From assembly GCF_900231835.1 (NCBI RefSeq), contig NZ_OCTN01000001.1:310001-374000 (forward strand): DNA of 64,000 nt, read 5' to 3'. Positions 19,153 through 27,542 of this stretch are shown here, piece after piece. Position 1 is the stretch's first letter; every line of letters begins with the position of its first letter. A program made the position numbers and the translations under genes. This DNA is from Pontivivens marinum. Lineage in GTDB: Bacteria > Pseudomonadota > Alphaproteobacteria > Rhodobacterales > Rhodobacteraceae. The notes under the pieces were generated by a model. The model had not been told where the DNA came from. It was given only the letters and a program-made list of their open reading frames with translations, and searched no databases.

Positions 19153-19898
19153 CGCGCCGCGTCCATAAGGCGACGCATGTGGCCAATTGCGCCATCAAGC
19201 CCGAGGAAGATCGCTTCACCAATCAGGAAGTGCCCGATATTCAGCTCTCGCACCTCAGGGATCGCGGCAATCGGACCGACACTGTCAAAGGCGAGGCCAT
19301 GGCCCGCATGGACCTCCAACCCCAATCCATGCGCCAGCTCCGCCGCATTGCAAATCCGCGCCAGCTCTAGATCACGATCATCGAAACGCCCCTCATTATG
19401 GGCATCGCAATAGGCGCCTGTATGTAGCTCAATCACCGCCGCACCGGTTTTGACCGACGCCTCAATCTGCACAGGGTCCGCCGCGACGAACAAGGAAACC
19501 CGCGATCCCGCCTCAGCCAAGGGCGCGATGAAATCGGTCAGCCGTGCCAGATCACCGGCAACCTCCAACCCACCCTCGGTCGTGCGCTCCTCACGTTTTT
19601 CGGGAACGAGGCACACCGCATGGGGTTTGTGGCGCAGGGCAATGGCGTGCATTTCCGCGGTTGCTGCCATCTCGAAATTCAGCGGAACGGTCAGCTCCTC
19701 TACCAAGGCTTCGATATCCGCATCACGGATATGGCGACGATCCTCACGCAAATGCGCGGTGATCCCGTCTGCGCCCGCACGCTCGGCCAGTTTTGCGGCG
19801 CGCAGCGGATCAGGAAAATATCCCCCCCGCGCATTCCGCACCGTGGCTACGTGGTCAATGTTGATCCCAAGTCTAAGGCGGTCGTGCGACTGGCTCAT
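19149..19898 (-). CDS. pdxJ: pyridoxine 5'-phosphate synthase
   Basis: A 249-residue TIM-barrel enzyme that condenses 1-deoxyxylulose 5-phosphate with aminoacetone 3-phosphate to give pyridoxine 5'-phosphate. The start [19 protein letters not shown] is the family signature. The HLREDRRHI loop (active-site His/Arg), the LVPEKREE catalytic Glu loop and the C-terminal HAGHGL plus [10 protein letters not shown] phosphate-binding region are all present. It is followed without a gap by the LysE-type gene and acpS. Confidence 0.95.
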   Translation of the reverse strand: MSQSHDRLRLGINIDHVATVRNARGGYFPDPLRAAKLAERAGADGITAHLREDRRHIRDADIEALVEELTVPLNFEMAATAEMHAIALRHKPHAVCLVPEKREERTTEGGLEVAGDLARLTDFIAPLAEAGSRVSLFVAADPVQIEASVKTGAAVIELHTGAYCDAHNEGRFDDRDLELARICNAAELAHGLGLEVHAGHGLAFDSVGPIAAIPEVRELNIGHFLIGEAIFLGLDGAIGHMRRLMDAAR

Positions 19899-19931
19899 GC
19901 CCGGTCCTCCGAATGATCGTGTGGGGTAAGG

Positions 19932-20585
19932 TTAGTCGGTTTGCTGGTTCGCGTCAGCAATCCGTTTCTTGGCAGCGGCGCGTGTAGCAATCCGCTTCAG
20001 CTTTTTCTCGCGACGGCGGGCCTGATAGGCGCGCACCAGTGGACGGCTAAGGTAATATGTCAGCGTCCCGCCAATCAACCCTGGCGCGATTCCACCGATC
20101 AGATAGGGCAGGAACAGATCGTAAAAGAACCCGCCCAGCAGGTCCCATGAGGACGGACCATAGCCGAACAAGCTTTTGATCGACCCCCAGATCCCCATCG
20201 CTGCATGGCTAAACGCGCCGGCAATATGCCCGAAATCGCGTGTACCACCGTCCCCCGTGATCCACCGCCCGATGCCTAGCGAGATATAGGCGATGAACGG
20301 AAACGTAATCGGATTGCCAAAAAAGGTCGAAATCGCCGCCGACAATACATTGCCCCGCAGCAGCCACGCCAACCCCATGGCGACCAGAATATGCAGCCCG
20401 AAAAATGGCGAGAACGAGATATAGACACCGCAGGCCAGACCCAGTGAAATCTTGTGCGGACTATCCGGCAGGCGGCGCACCCGATGCGCCAGATATTCGA
20501 CAACACGACGCCATCCCGCGCGGGGCAGCACGCCCTCTCGCAGCCATTGCAGAATGCTCAGCGGTTTTCTGCGCTTGAACACCAT
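19932..20585 (-). CDS. DUF2062 domain membrane protein
   Basis: A 217-residue membrane protein with a DUF2062 domain. A basic N-terminal segment (MVFKRRKPLS) leads to SPHKISLGLACGVYISFSPFFG and FFGNPITFPF, the hallmark glycine/phenylalanine blocks of the domain. Three or four hydrophobic helices are followed by a Lys/Arg-rich tail. An upstream ATG at 20639 is in frame, but the family N-terminus and an AAGGAC ribosome site favour 20585. It lies between rsh and pdxJ. No function is established. Confidence 0.85.
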   Translation of the reverse strand: MVFKRRKPLSILQWLREGVLPRAGWRRVVEYLAHRVRRLPDSPHKISLGLACGVYISFSPFFGLHILVAMGLAWLLRGNVLSAAISTFFGNPITFPFIAYISLGIGRWITGDGGTRDFGHIAGAFSHAAMGIWGSIKSLFGYGPSSWDLLGGFFYDLFLPYLIGGIAPGLIGGTLTYYLSRPLVRAYQARRREKKLKRIATRAAAKKRIADANQQTD

Positions 20586-20656
20586 GGTTCGGGCCGTCCT
20601 TGCTATCATTCCATCGTCATAACTGCGTGTTTCGGGCATGGGCCCGTACAGCCAGA

Positions 20657-22822
20657 CTAGTTCGCCTTGGAGTTACGCTTACGCGCCACATCTGTCACCG
20701 CCGAATCGGCCTTTATTGCAGTCTCGACCCGGGAAAGATGTTTCAGGTCCCGCACATCAACGCGAATTTCCACGACGTAAAAATCAGGCTTGGGGTCCAC
20801 AATATTCAGATCCGAGATATTGGCATTATGCTCACCCACCAATGAGCATAGCCGCCCCAGCACACCCGCATCATTCGCCATAGTCACAGCCAGCACCGCC
20901 GTATGCGTGCCAAGGCTTTCACCAACGCCCCATTTCAGATCAACCCAACGCTCGGGCTGCTCCTCATATTCGCTCAGCTTGGGGCAATCGATTGCGTGAA
21001 CCTCAACACCCTGCCCGCGAAAGGTAATGCCGACGATTCGCTCGCCGGGCAGCGGCTGACAGCACAGCGCCGCACGGGCCGCCTGACCGGGGTCCAGACC
21101 TATAACGCCGTCGCTATGTCCGTTCTCCGTCGGGCCAATATCCACCAGCTCGGAATATAGCACGGCAACAACTGCATCGCCCGATTGCTCCGTCGCGCCC
21201 AGCGCACGCAGCAACTCATCCGCGCCGCCAGAAATGTTCATCCGCTCCGCCGCCGTCGCAAGCGCCTTTTCCGTGGCCTTCTTGCCCACTTTGGCAAAGG
21301 CGACACGGGCAAATTCACGACCCAAACGGATTTGCGCCTCGCGCTCCTCCTCACGCCCATGGCGGCGGATCGCGGTTTTGGCACGCCCCGTTACGACCAG
21401 ATCGGCCCAGCTGGCCTGCGGCTTCTGACCCGGAGCAGCAATAATCGTCACCGACTGGCCGTTGCGCAGGCGGGTGAACAGCGGCACGCGACGGTTATCC
21501 ACCTTGGCCCCGACACAGGAATTGCCCAGATTGGTGTGGATCGCATAGGCGAAATCCAGCGGCGTCGCACCGCGCGGCAGCTTGACCACCTTACCCTTGG
21601 GCGTGAAGCAGAACACCTGATCCTGAAACATCTCCAACTTGGCATGTTCCAGAAATTCCGACGGGTTGTCCGAATTGGCCAAGCCCTCGGACAGGTCCTT
21701 TAGCCACGCAACCGGATCAGCCGCGAACGGGTTTTCGAACCGGATACCATCGCGATAGGACCAATGCGCGGCGACACCGCTTTCATTGACCTCATGCATT
21801 TCGCGGGTGCGAATCTGCATTTCCACCCGCCGCGCAGACCGGCCCGAAACCGTTGAGTGCAACGAGCGGTAGCCGTTGGATTTCGGCTGCGAGATATAAT
21901 CCTTGAACCGCCCCGGAACCGCCGTCCAGCGCCGGTGCACAACGCCCAGCGCGCGATAGCAATCTTCCTCGGTCGCGACGATGATACGGAACCCGAAAAT
22001 ATCGGACAGACGGTGAAAATCACCCTCCGGATCGTTTTTATCGTTCAGTTTCCGCCAGATAGAAAAGGGTCGCTTTTCACGGCCACTGATATGCGCGGTA
22101 ATCCCCGCCTGTGACAGCGCCTTTTCGATATCATCGGTAATTTTGGGGATGATGTCCCCGGTCTCGTTCTTCAGCGTGATAAACCGCCGGATGATCGAGG
22201 ATCGCGCCTCTGGCTGTAGCACCCGAAAGCTCAGGTCCTCCAGCTCATCCCGCATCCATTGCATACCCATGCGACCGGCCAGCGGTGCGTAGATATCCAT
22301 GGTTTCCTGCGCTTTTTGAATCTGCTTATCCGCACGCATATGGCGGATCGTGCGCATATTATGCAGGCGGTCCGACAGCTTGACCAACAACACGCGCAAA
22401 TCGCGGGCGACGGCCATCAACAGCTTATGGAAATTCTCGGCCTGCTTCGTCTCGGCCGAGGACAGCTCCAGATTTGTCAGCTTGGTCACACCGTTGACCA
22501 GATCGGCAATTTCCCGACCGAACAGGCGCGTCACCTCCTGATGGGTGGAGCCTGTATCCTCAACAGTGTCATGTAATAGCGCAGTAACGATGGTGGAATC
22601 GTCTAGCTGCTGATCCACCAACATCTCCGCCACGGCCAGCGGATGGGTGAAATACGCCTCGCCTGAGCGGCGGCGCTGGTCTGAATGGGCGGCCTGCGCA
22701 TAGGCATAGGCCGCCTCTATCAGTGCAGAGTTCGAATTGGGATTATATTCACGGGCCTGCGCGGCAAGCTCTGCCGCGGTAGGCCGGAAAAGAGAGCGAC
22801 CGTCGGTAGCCCCGTCAGCCAT
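20657..22822 (-). CDS. rsh: bifunctional (p)ppGpp synthetase/hydrolase (Rsh)
   Basis: A 721-residue RelA/SpoT homologue, the single long Rsh enzyme typical of alphaproteobacteria. It makes and breaks the stringent-response alarmone. The HD hydrolase domain is intact (YFTHPLAVAEML, LLHDTVEDT). The synthetase domain has RLSDIFGFRIIV and YISQPKSNGYRSLHST. A TGS domain follows (FTPKGKVVKLPRGATPLDFAY), and a C-terminal ACT domain ends the protein. With both catalytic centres intact the enzyme should be bifunctional. It lies directly downstream of rpoZ, a conserved pairing. Confidence 0.94.
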   Translation of the reverse strand: MADGATDGRSLFRPTAAELAAQAREYNPNSNSALIEAAYAYAQAAHSDQRRRSGEAYFTHPLAVAEMLVDQQLDDSTIVTALLHDTVEDTGSTHQEVTRLFGREIADLVNGVTKLTNLELSSAETKQAENFHKLLMAVARDLRVLLVKLSDRLHNMRTIRHMRADKQIQKAQETMDIYAPLAGRMGMQWMRDELEDLSFRVLQPEARSSIIRRFITLKNETGDIIPKITDDIEKALSQAGITAHISGREKRPFSIWRKLNDKNDPEGDFHRLSDIFGFRIIVATEEDCYRALGVVHRRWTAVPGRFKDYISQPKSNGYRSLHSTVSGRSARRVEMQIRTREMHEVNESGVAAHWSYRDGIRFENPFAADPVAWLKDLSEGLANSDNPSEFLEHAKLEMFQDQVFCFTPKGKVVKLPRGATPLDFAYAIHTNLGNSCVGAKVDNRRVPLFTRLRNGQSVTIIAAPGQKPQASWADLVVTGRAKTAIRRHGREEEREAQIRLGREFARVAFAKVGKKATEKALATAAERMNISGGADELLRALGATEQSGDAVVAVLYSELVDIGPTENGHSDGVIGLDPGQAARAALCCQPLPGERIVGITFRGQGVEVHAIDCPKLSEYEEQPERWVDLKWGVGESLGTHTAVLAVTMANDAGVLGRLCSLVGEHNANISDLNIVDPKPDFYVVEIRVDVRDLKHLSRVETAIKADSAVTDVARKRNSKAN

Positions 22823-22840
22823 GATGCTCTCTTTTCATAA

Positions 22841-23194
22841 TCACTTCTCGCCCTGTGCGTCCATGAGGGCGCGCAGCAGCGATTCCTCGGACATGTCATC
22901 CTCGGACGGCTTGTCACCGCCATCGCCCATCAGCAGGGCCATCTGGTCCTCTTCAGGCTCATCAACCTCGATCTGGCGCTGGTGCGATTCGATCGCTGCC
23001 TCACGCAGGTGGTTGGCTGTCAGCGTTTCGTCCGCGATTTCACGCAGCGCAACAACAGGGTTCTTATCATTGTCGCGATCGACAGTCAGTTCAGAACCGG
23101 TGCTCAGCTCACGCGCACGGTGCGCAGCCAGCATGACCAGCTCGAACCGGTTGGGAACTTTATCAACACAATCTTCGACGGTAACGCGTGCCAT
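22841..23194 (-). CDS. rpoZ: RNA polymerase omega subunit
   Basis: A 117-residue omega subunit that aids assembly and folding of beta-prime. The N-terminus [21 protein letters not shown] is the family signature, followed by [11 protein letters not shown] and [10 protein letters not shown]. The C-terminal part from about residue 75 is acidic and variable. The frame is open upstream, but the signature fixes the ATG at 23192-23194. It precedes rsh by 18 bases. In proteobacteria omega is part of a ppGpp-binding site, so the neighbourhood makes functional sense. Confidence 0.95.
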   Translation of the reverse strand: MARVTVEDCVDKVPNRFELVMLAAHRARELSTGSELTVDRDNDKNPVVALREIADETLTANHLREAAIESHQRQIEVDEPEEDQMALLMGDGGDKPSEDDMSEESLLRALMDAQGEK

Positions 23195-23414
23195 AGGGTG
23201 GCCTCCACTCGTTTCGTGGTCGGGGAAAACATGCATGTAACGCGCACAGCGCCTAGGTGCAAGCACGGTTCAGGGTCAAGATGTCTGCGGCGCGGATATT
23301 TTGTGAATGCGATGGCACATTTACGTTACCTAAGCCACGATCCACGCGACCTGTAACTTGATCTGATGTTACCTGCACACACATGACTGGGGAACAATTG
23401 CGAAGGAAAATCCC

Positions 23415-24251
23415 ATGACCGACACCTATACCCCACCCGAAGTATGGACCTGGGACACAGAAAGCGGCGGGAAATTCGCCAGCATCAACCGCCCCATTGC
23501 TGGCCCGACCCATGATAAGGACCTGCCCATCGGGGAACACCCGCTGCAACTGCACTCACTCGGCACACCGAACGGCGTAAAAGTCACCGTTATGCTTGAG
23601 GAACTGCTGGCCGCCGGTCACACGGGCGCGGAATATGATGCATGGCTGATTAATATTGGTGAGGGCGACCAGTTCGGCTCCGGCTTCGTTTCGGCCAACC
23701 CCAACTCCAAAATCCCCGCGCTGATGGACCGCTCCGGCGATGATGCCGTGCGCGTGTTTGAGAGCGGCTCGATCCTGCTGTACCTCGCGGATAAATTCGG
23801 GGCGTTTCTGCCCACCGAACCTGCCGCACGGGCCGAGGTGATGAACTGGCTGTTCTGGCAAATGGGGTCCGCCCCCTATCTGGGCGGCGGCTTTGGCCAC
23901 TTCTATGCCTATGCGCCAGAGAAGTTCGAATACCCGATCAACCGTTTCGCGATGGAGGTAAAGCGACAGCTCGACGTGCTGGACCGCCAATTGGCCGAAC
24001 ATCCGTTTATCGCGGGCGACGAATATACCATCGCGGATATGGCGATCTGGTCGTGGTACGGCGCACTGGTGCTGGGCAAGCTGTACGATTCCGCGACCTT
24101 CCTGTCGGTCACTGAATATAAGCACGTGCTTCGCTGGGCCGAACAGATCGCAGAACGCCCCGCAGTGAAGCGCGGCGTTCGTGTGAACCGCCCATGGGGG
24201 GATGAGGCGACCCAAGTGGCAGAGCGTCACTCCGCCGCTGATCTCGACTAA
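23415..24251 (+). CDS. yghU: YghU-type glutathione S-transferase/disulfide reductase
   Basis: A 278-residue member of the YghU/YfcG group, GST-fold proteins with glutathione-dependent disulfide-bond reductase activity. The family-specific extended N-terminus (PPEVWTWDTESGGKFASINRPIAGPTHDKDLP) precedes the thioredoxin-like domain (QLHSLGTPNGVKV). The conserved NPNSKIPALMD and FESGSILLYLA blocks bind glutathione, and the C-terminal helical domain contains YTIADMAIWSW. A GAAGGAAA ribosome site supports the start. The gene is convergent with the ABM-domain gene. Confidence 0.92.
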   Translation: MTDTYTPPEVWTWDTESGGKFASINRPIAGPTHDKDLPIGEHPLQLHSLGTPNGVKVTVMLEELLAAGHTGAEYDAWLINIGEGDQFGSGFVSANPNSKIPALMDRSGDDAVRVFESGSILLYLADKFGAFLPTEPAARAEVMNWLFWQMGSAPYLGGGFGHFYAYAPEKFEYPINRFAMEVKRQLDVLDRQLAEHPFIAGDEYTIADMAIWSWYGALVLGKLYDSATFLSVTEYKHVLRWAEQIAERPAVKRGVRVNRPWGDEATQVAERHSAADLD

Positions 24252-24257
24252 TCCCCT

Positions 24258-24299
24258 GCCCCGGCCCTAACCGTGTATTGCACGACTATCGGCCGGGGC
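24258..24299. terminator. GC-rich inverted repeat between convergent genes
   Basis: A perfect 9-base inverted repeat (24258-24266 and 24291-24299) encloses 24 bases and overlaps the last codons of the leftward gene. It may serve both converging transcripts. There is no T-run and the loop is long, so this is a weak call. Confidence 0.3.
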
Positions 24300-24611
24300 T
24301 TGCTCACGCTCATCCATGCCGTAATCGCGGATCACACCGGCGATGCGCAGGCGGTAATCGGCGAAATAATCCCCGCGCCCGGCCCGCTGTGCCGCACGGT
24401 GTCGTTCGACATTGCGCCAACGGTCCAGCGCGGCCTCATCCTCCCAAAAGCTCAGTGATAGCAGCTTGCCGGGCGTGGTCAGGCTCTCGAACCGCTCGAC
24501 AGAGATGAACCCCTCCAATCCGTCAAACAGGTCACGCATGCCTGCCGCATGGTCCAGATAGGCCTGCCGCTTTCCGTCCTTTGGCTGAACCTCGAATATC
24601 ACTGCAAGCAT
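24267..24611 (-). CDS. antibiotic biosynthesis monooxygenase (ABM) domain protein
   Basis: A 114-residue protein with one ABM/dimeric alpha-beta barrel domain: MLAVIFEVQPKDGKRQAYLDHAAGMRDLF and GFISVERFESLTTPGKLLSLSFWEDEAAL. Such domains act as cofactor-free monooxygenases, haem-degrading enzymes or stress proteins; no haem-binding His can be assigned here. It is 2 bases downstream of a NIPSNAP-type gene, which shares the same fold class. The pair is divergent from an ArsR-type regulator that probably controls it. Confidence 0.85.
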   Translation of the reverse strand: MLAVIFEVQPKDGKRQAYLDHAAGMRDLFDGLEGFISVERFESLTTPGKLLSLSFWEDEAALDRWRNVERHRAAQRAGRGDYFADYRLRIAGVIRDYGMDEREQAPADSRAIHG

Positions 24612-24613
24612 AT

Positions 24614-24922
24614 CTACCCCCTGCTTTCATTTCTGTAGAACGCGCGATCCTCGCGCCGGATGAAACGGCGCGCGGCGGCGAACTCGTAATTTTGACGGCC
24701 CAGCGGATGTGCACTCAGTGTGGCCCGATAGTCCTGATAAGCCGCCAGATCGGCAATGTTGTAAATCCCGTACGCGGTAGTGGTTGTGCCCTCCACCGGT
24801 GCGAAATAGCCGACCAGATCGGCACCACATTCCGGAATGGCACGCCCCCAATTGCGGGCATATTGCGCGAAATCATCGCGTTGATAGGGCTCGATCTCGT
24901 ATCGAATGATGCAGGTCAGCAT
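24614..24922 (-). CDS. NIPSNAP family protein
   Basis: A 102-residue protein with a ferredoxin-like NIPSNAP/ABM fold: MLTCIIRYEIEPYQRDDFAQYARNW, DLVGYFAPVEGTTTTAYGIYN and AARRFIRREDRAFYR. Many Rhodobacterales have this small type, with no established function. A good AAGGAACC ribosome site puts the start at 24920-24922, not at the upstream in-frame ATG at 24958. The gene is the first of a two-gene unit with the ABM protein. Confidence 0.85.
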   Translation of the reverse strand: MLTCIIRYEIEPYQRDDFAQYARNWGRAIPECGADLVGYFAPVEGTTTTAYGIYNIADLAAYQDYRATLSAHPLGRQNYEFAAARRFIRREDRAFYRNESRG

Positions 24923-24974
24923 GCTGGTTCCTTTCAGTGCTGCCCCGTTATCGCACACTGCAACACGCTAATGG

Positions 24975-24990
24975 TTCGGCCCAAACCGAA
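24975..24990. promoter_or_regulatory. inverted repeat, candidate ArsR-type operator
   Basis: TTCGG and CCGAA arms (24975-24979 and 24986-24990) flank 6 bases. The repeat lies in the 113-base gap between the NIPSNAP/ABM unit and the divergent regulator gene, about 45-55 bases from each start codon. This is a natural place for autoregulation and control of the pair. Confidence 0.4.
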
Positions 24991-25035
24991 GCGTCCACGA
25001 TTGCCCGATGCGCGCCCTGACCCTAAACTGCCCCC

Positions 25036-25698
25036 ATGGCAGACGGACCCGATATAGCCCGCATAGCGACCCTGATCGGCGATCCCGCCCGCGCACGGAT
25101 GCTGACCGCGCTGATGGCGGGGCACGCCCTGACGGCCAGCGAATTGGCGGTGGAGGCTGGCATCACCCGCCAAACCGCCTCCGGCCATATTGCACGGCTG
25201 CGCGAGGGCGGCCTGGTCAGCACGGCGCGACAGGGGCGGCACCACTACATCCGCCTCTCCGGCAGTGATGTGGCCGAAACGCTGGAGGCCCTGATGGAAA
25301 TCGTGGACCGTCGCGGCCCCACGCGCACACGACCGGGGCCAAAGGAACCGGAAATGCGCCACGCCCGCATTTGCTACGATCACCTTGCAGGGGCGCTGGG
25401 GGTGCAACTGCACGACCGCTTGATCGAAATCGGCCACCTGACGGCTGATCTGACACCAACACCACCGGGGCTGACCGCATTTGACGCATTGGGCATCGAC
25501 ATACCGGCCCTGCAACGCGCCCGCCGCCCGCTCTGCCGTGCCTGCCTCGACTGGTCCGAGCGGCGCACCCATCTGGCGGGCGGCCTAGGGGCCGCACTGT
25601 TCACCGCGTTCGAGGATCGCGCATGGATACGCCGCGTATCGGGCACCCGTATTGTGGAAATCCGCAACCCTGCGGCGCTGTACGAATGGCTGCTCTAG
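25036..25698 (+). CDS. ArsR-type winged-helix transcriptional regulator
   Basis: A 220-residue regulator. The N-terminal winged helix-turn-helix (about residues 8-90) reads IGDPARARMLTALMAG, LTASELAVEAGITRQTASGHIARL and LVSTARQGRHHYIRL, typical of ArsR. The long C-terminal half contains YDHLAGALGVQLHDRLIEIGHL and a LCRACLDWSERRTHLAG segment, a layout seen in ArsR relatives that sense organic or redox signals. Its two Cys residues (CRAC) could be a thiol or metal sensor; that is inference. Divergent from the NIPSNAP/ABM pair. Confidence 0.88.
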   Translation: MADGPDIARIATLIGDPARARMLTALMAGHALTASELAVEAGITRQTASGHIARLREGGLVSTARQGRHHYIRLSGSDVAETLEALMEIVDRRGPTRTRPGPKEPEMRHARICYDHLAGALGVQLHDRLIEIGHLTADLTPTPPGLTAFDALGIDIPALQRARRPLCRACLDWSERRTHLAGGLGAALFTAFEDRAWIRRVSGTRIVEIRNPAALYEWLL

Positions 25699-25791
25699 CA
25701 TAGCAGCCCTACCCACAAACCGCGCCGCGCCCGAAAACAGGTGACGTATCGCGCACAACCGCCTAATCCTGCCGCGCAGCAGGAGGCGACA

Positions 25792-26277
25792 ATGACCCAA
25801 CCCCAGATCATCCACACTATCGAGGTTTCCCCATTCCGCCGCTGGTCCGGCGTGACCGTGACCGCCGGTTTGGGCGCATTGCTGATCGGCGTTGCGATGT
25901 TTTCGCCGCCGCCGCAAATCCTGTCGCTACTCTTGCTGCTGGTCGTGGGCGGCGTTGCCCTGTGGCAGGCACGGCGCATGGCCCGTGCCGGCCTGAAATC
26001 CATTCATCTGACCGAGGATGCGCTGATTGACGAGGAGGGCACCGTCCTCGCCACACTTGATGAAATCACACAGATCGAGCGTGGAACCTTCGCGCTGAAA
26101 CCCTCTAACGGATTTGTGCTGGTCCTACGCGAACCGCGCCCCCGCCACTGGGTGCCGGGCCTGTGGTGGCAAAAGGGACGCAAGCTGGGCATCGGCGGCA
26201 CAGCCCATCCGCAGCAGACCAAGAATATGGCCGACATCATCCAGACCATTCTGGCCAAGCGCGACGGCGGGTTTTAG
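25792..26277 (+). CDS. hypothetical protein with two membrane segments
   Basis: A 161-residue protein I do not recognise. Two adjacent hydrophobic helices span about residues 20-58 (GVTVTAGLGALLIGVAMF and LSLLLLLVVGGVALW). They are followed by a cytoplasmic beta-rich domain (IHLTEDALIDEEGTVLATL, GFVLVLREPRPRHWVPGLWWQKG) that resembles bacterial PH-like (YdbT/DUF304) domains in pattern. A CAGGAGG ribosome site just before 25792 rules out the earlier ATG at 25741. The stop overlaps the convergent amidase-methyltransferase gene by 4 bases. Confidence 0.8.
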   Translation: MTQPQIIHTIEVSPFRRWSGVTVTAGLGALLIGVAMFSPPPQILSLLLLLVVGGVALWQARRMARAGLKSIHLTEDALIDEEGTVLATLDEITQIERGTFALKPSNGFVLVLREPRPRHWVPGLWWQKGRKLGIGGTAHPQQTKNMADIIQTILAKRDGGF

Positions 26278-27542
26278 CGCCTCCGCGCCAAGCAAATCGT
26301 GTGCCCGCCGCAGGTCGGATCCTCGATCACGAAATCGAGCAAATCAAACCCGTTTTCATCCAGCAGCCGCGCGTAATGATCCGTGGCAAGACTGGCATGA
26401 TACACATCCTCACCCCCGACCTGCCCCCACACTTCGCCCGCTGACGGTCCGCATGTGAACATCAGCGGTGCACCGGATTGCGCCTGTGCCCTGAAAACCG
26501 GAAACATCGCGGCCTGATCGGTCGGCTTCAGGTGGAAAAAGCTGTTCCACGCGATGATTCCCGCAAATTTCCGACCTAGATCAAGGCCGCGCATATCCGC
26601 CTGCACCCAGTCCTGATCCGGCATCCGCTGCTGCGCCAATGCCAGCATCGCCGCCGCACCATCCACACCGGTCACCGAGCGTCCCCGCCGCATGAACCAA
26701 TCGGCAATCGGCTGACCCGCGCCGCAACCCAGATCCAGCACCGGCCCGTCGGGCATTAACGCCGCAAACCGGCTTAGCCAGTCCTCCTCCATCCCGCGAC
26801 GCCGCCTCGCGTCAAAGGAAACCGCCTGCCGTTCATAGGTTGCCAAAATATCCTCGGGCCCGCGCCGCACCGCCAAATCGCCCAGCCAGCGCACGATAAA
26901 CATATCGCGCCCGTCCAGCGGCAGCCCCCGCGCCGCAGGCCGATGCCGCAATCGCACAGCGTCCAGCAGCACGTCGTCATCCGCCACAGCCGTCCAACCC
27001 GCCGCGCGCGCCGCCGCGCGAAAATCCCCCGGCGCGGCGACACCCTCTGGCACGAGGATCGCATGCCCCTGCGCGGCCAAGCGGCCCCAGTCGAACAGTG
27101 CCCCCGGATCGGATTTGCGCCCCGGTGCCAGATCGGAATGCCCGATTACATTCTGCTTTGGAATATCCCAGCGCCGACGCATCGCGCGCAGCAACCCATC
27201 CAGCGCCCGCATCTGCACATCGGGAAAGGCGCTAAACCCGTCATTGTCCAGCTCCACCCCGATGGAGTGCGAGTTCACATCCGTGATGTCGCCCCATGCG
27301 CCCGCACCCGCATGCCAAGCACGCTGATCCTCCGGCACCAATTGCGTTACATCCCCGTCCCGCCCGATCACATAATGCGCCGAGACCTGATGCTCCTCCT
27401 CGCAAAGCCGACAAATCGCCGCCTCCGCGCTGTCCATCGCCGTGTAATGCAGCACGATCAGCGAGGGTACATGCCCCCGCCGATCGCCGTAATTCGGCGA
27501 AGCTCGCTGCGTGATATCCAAGCTTAGTTCGCCGCGACCCAC
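26274..27542 (-). CDS. N-acetylmuramoyl-L-alanine amidase fused to a SAM methyltransferase
   Basis: A 422-residue open frame that holds two proteins normally encoded separately. Residues 1 to about 160 are an Amidase_2/AmpD domain: zinc-type ligands His32 (VLHYTAM), His135 (VIGHSDL) and Asp145 (GRKSDPG), and catalytic Glu97. Residues 160-215 look like the usual AmpD C-terminal segment. From about residue 225 the sequence becomes a class I SAM methyltransferase (ILATYERQA, VLDLGCGAGQPIADWF, then WVQADMR and AWNSFFHL). There is no stop codon between them, but an in-frame GTG at 26868-26870 (Val225) could allow separate translation, without a clear ribosome site. The start overlaps the M42 peptidase gene by 19 bases. 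Confidence 0.85.
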   Translation of the reverse strand: MGRGELSLDITQRASPNYGDRRGHVPSLIVLHYTAMDSAEAAICRLCEEEHQVSAHYVIGRDGDVTQLVPEDQRAWHAGAGAWGDITDVNSHSIGVELDNDGFSAFPDVQMRALDGLLRAMRRRWDIPKQNVIGHSDLAPGRKSDPGALFDWGRLAAQGHAILVPEGVAAPGDFRAAARAAGWTAVADDDVLLDAVRLRHRPAARGLPLDGRDMFIVRWLGDLAVRRGPEDILATYERQAVSFDARRRRGMEEDWLSRFAALMPDGPVLDLGCGAGQPIADWFMRRGRSVTGVDGAAAMLALAQQRMPDQDWVQADMRGLDLGRKFAGIIAWNSFFHLKPTDQAAMFPVFRAQAQSGAPLMFTCGPSAGEVWGQVGGEDVYHASLATDHYARLLDENGFDLLDFVIEDPTCGGHTICLARRR

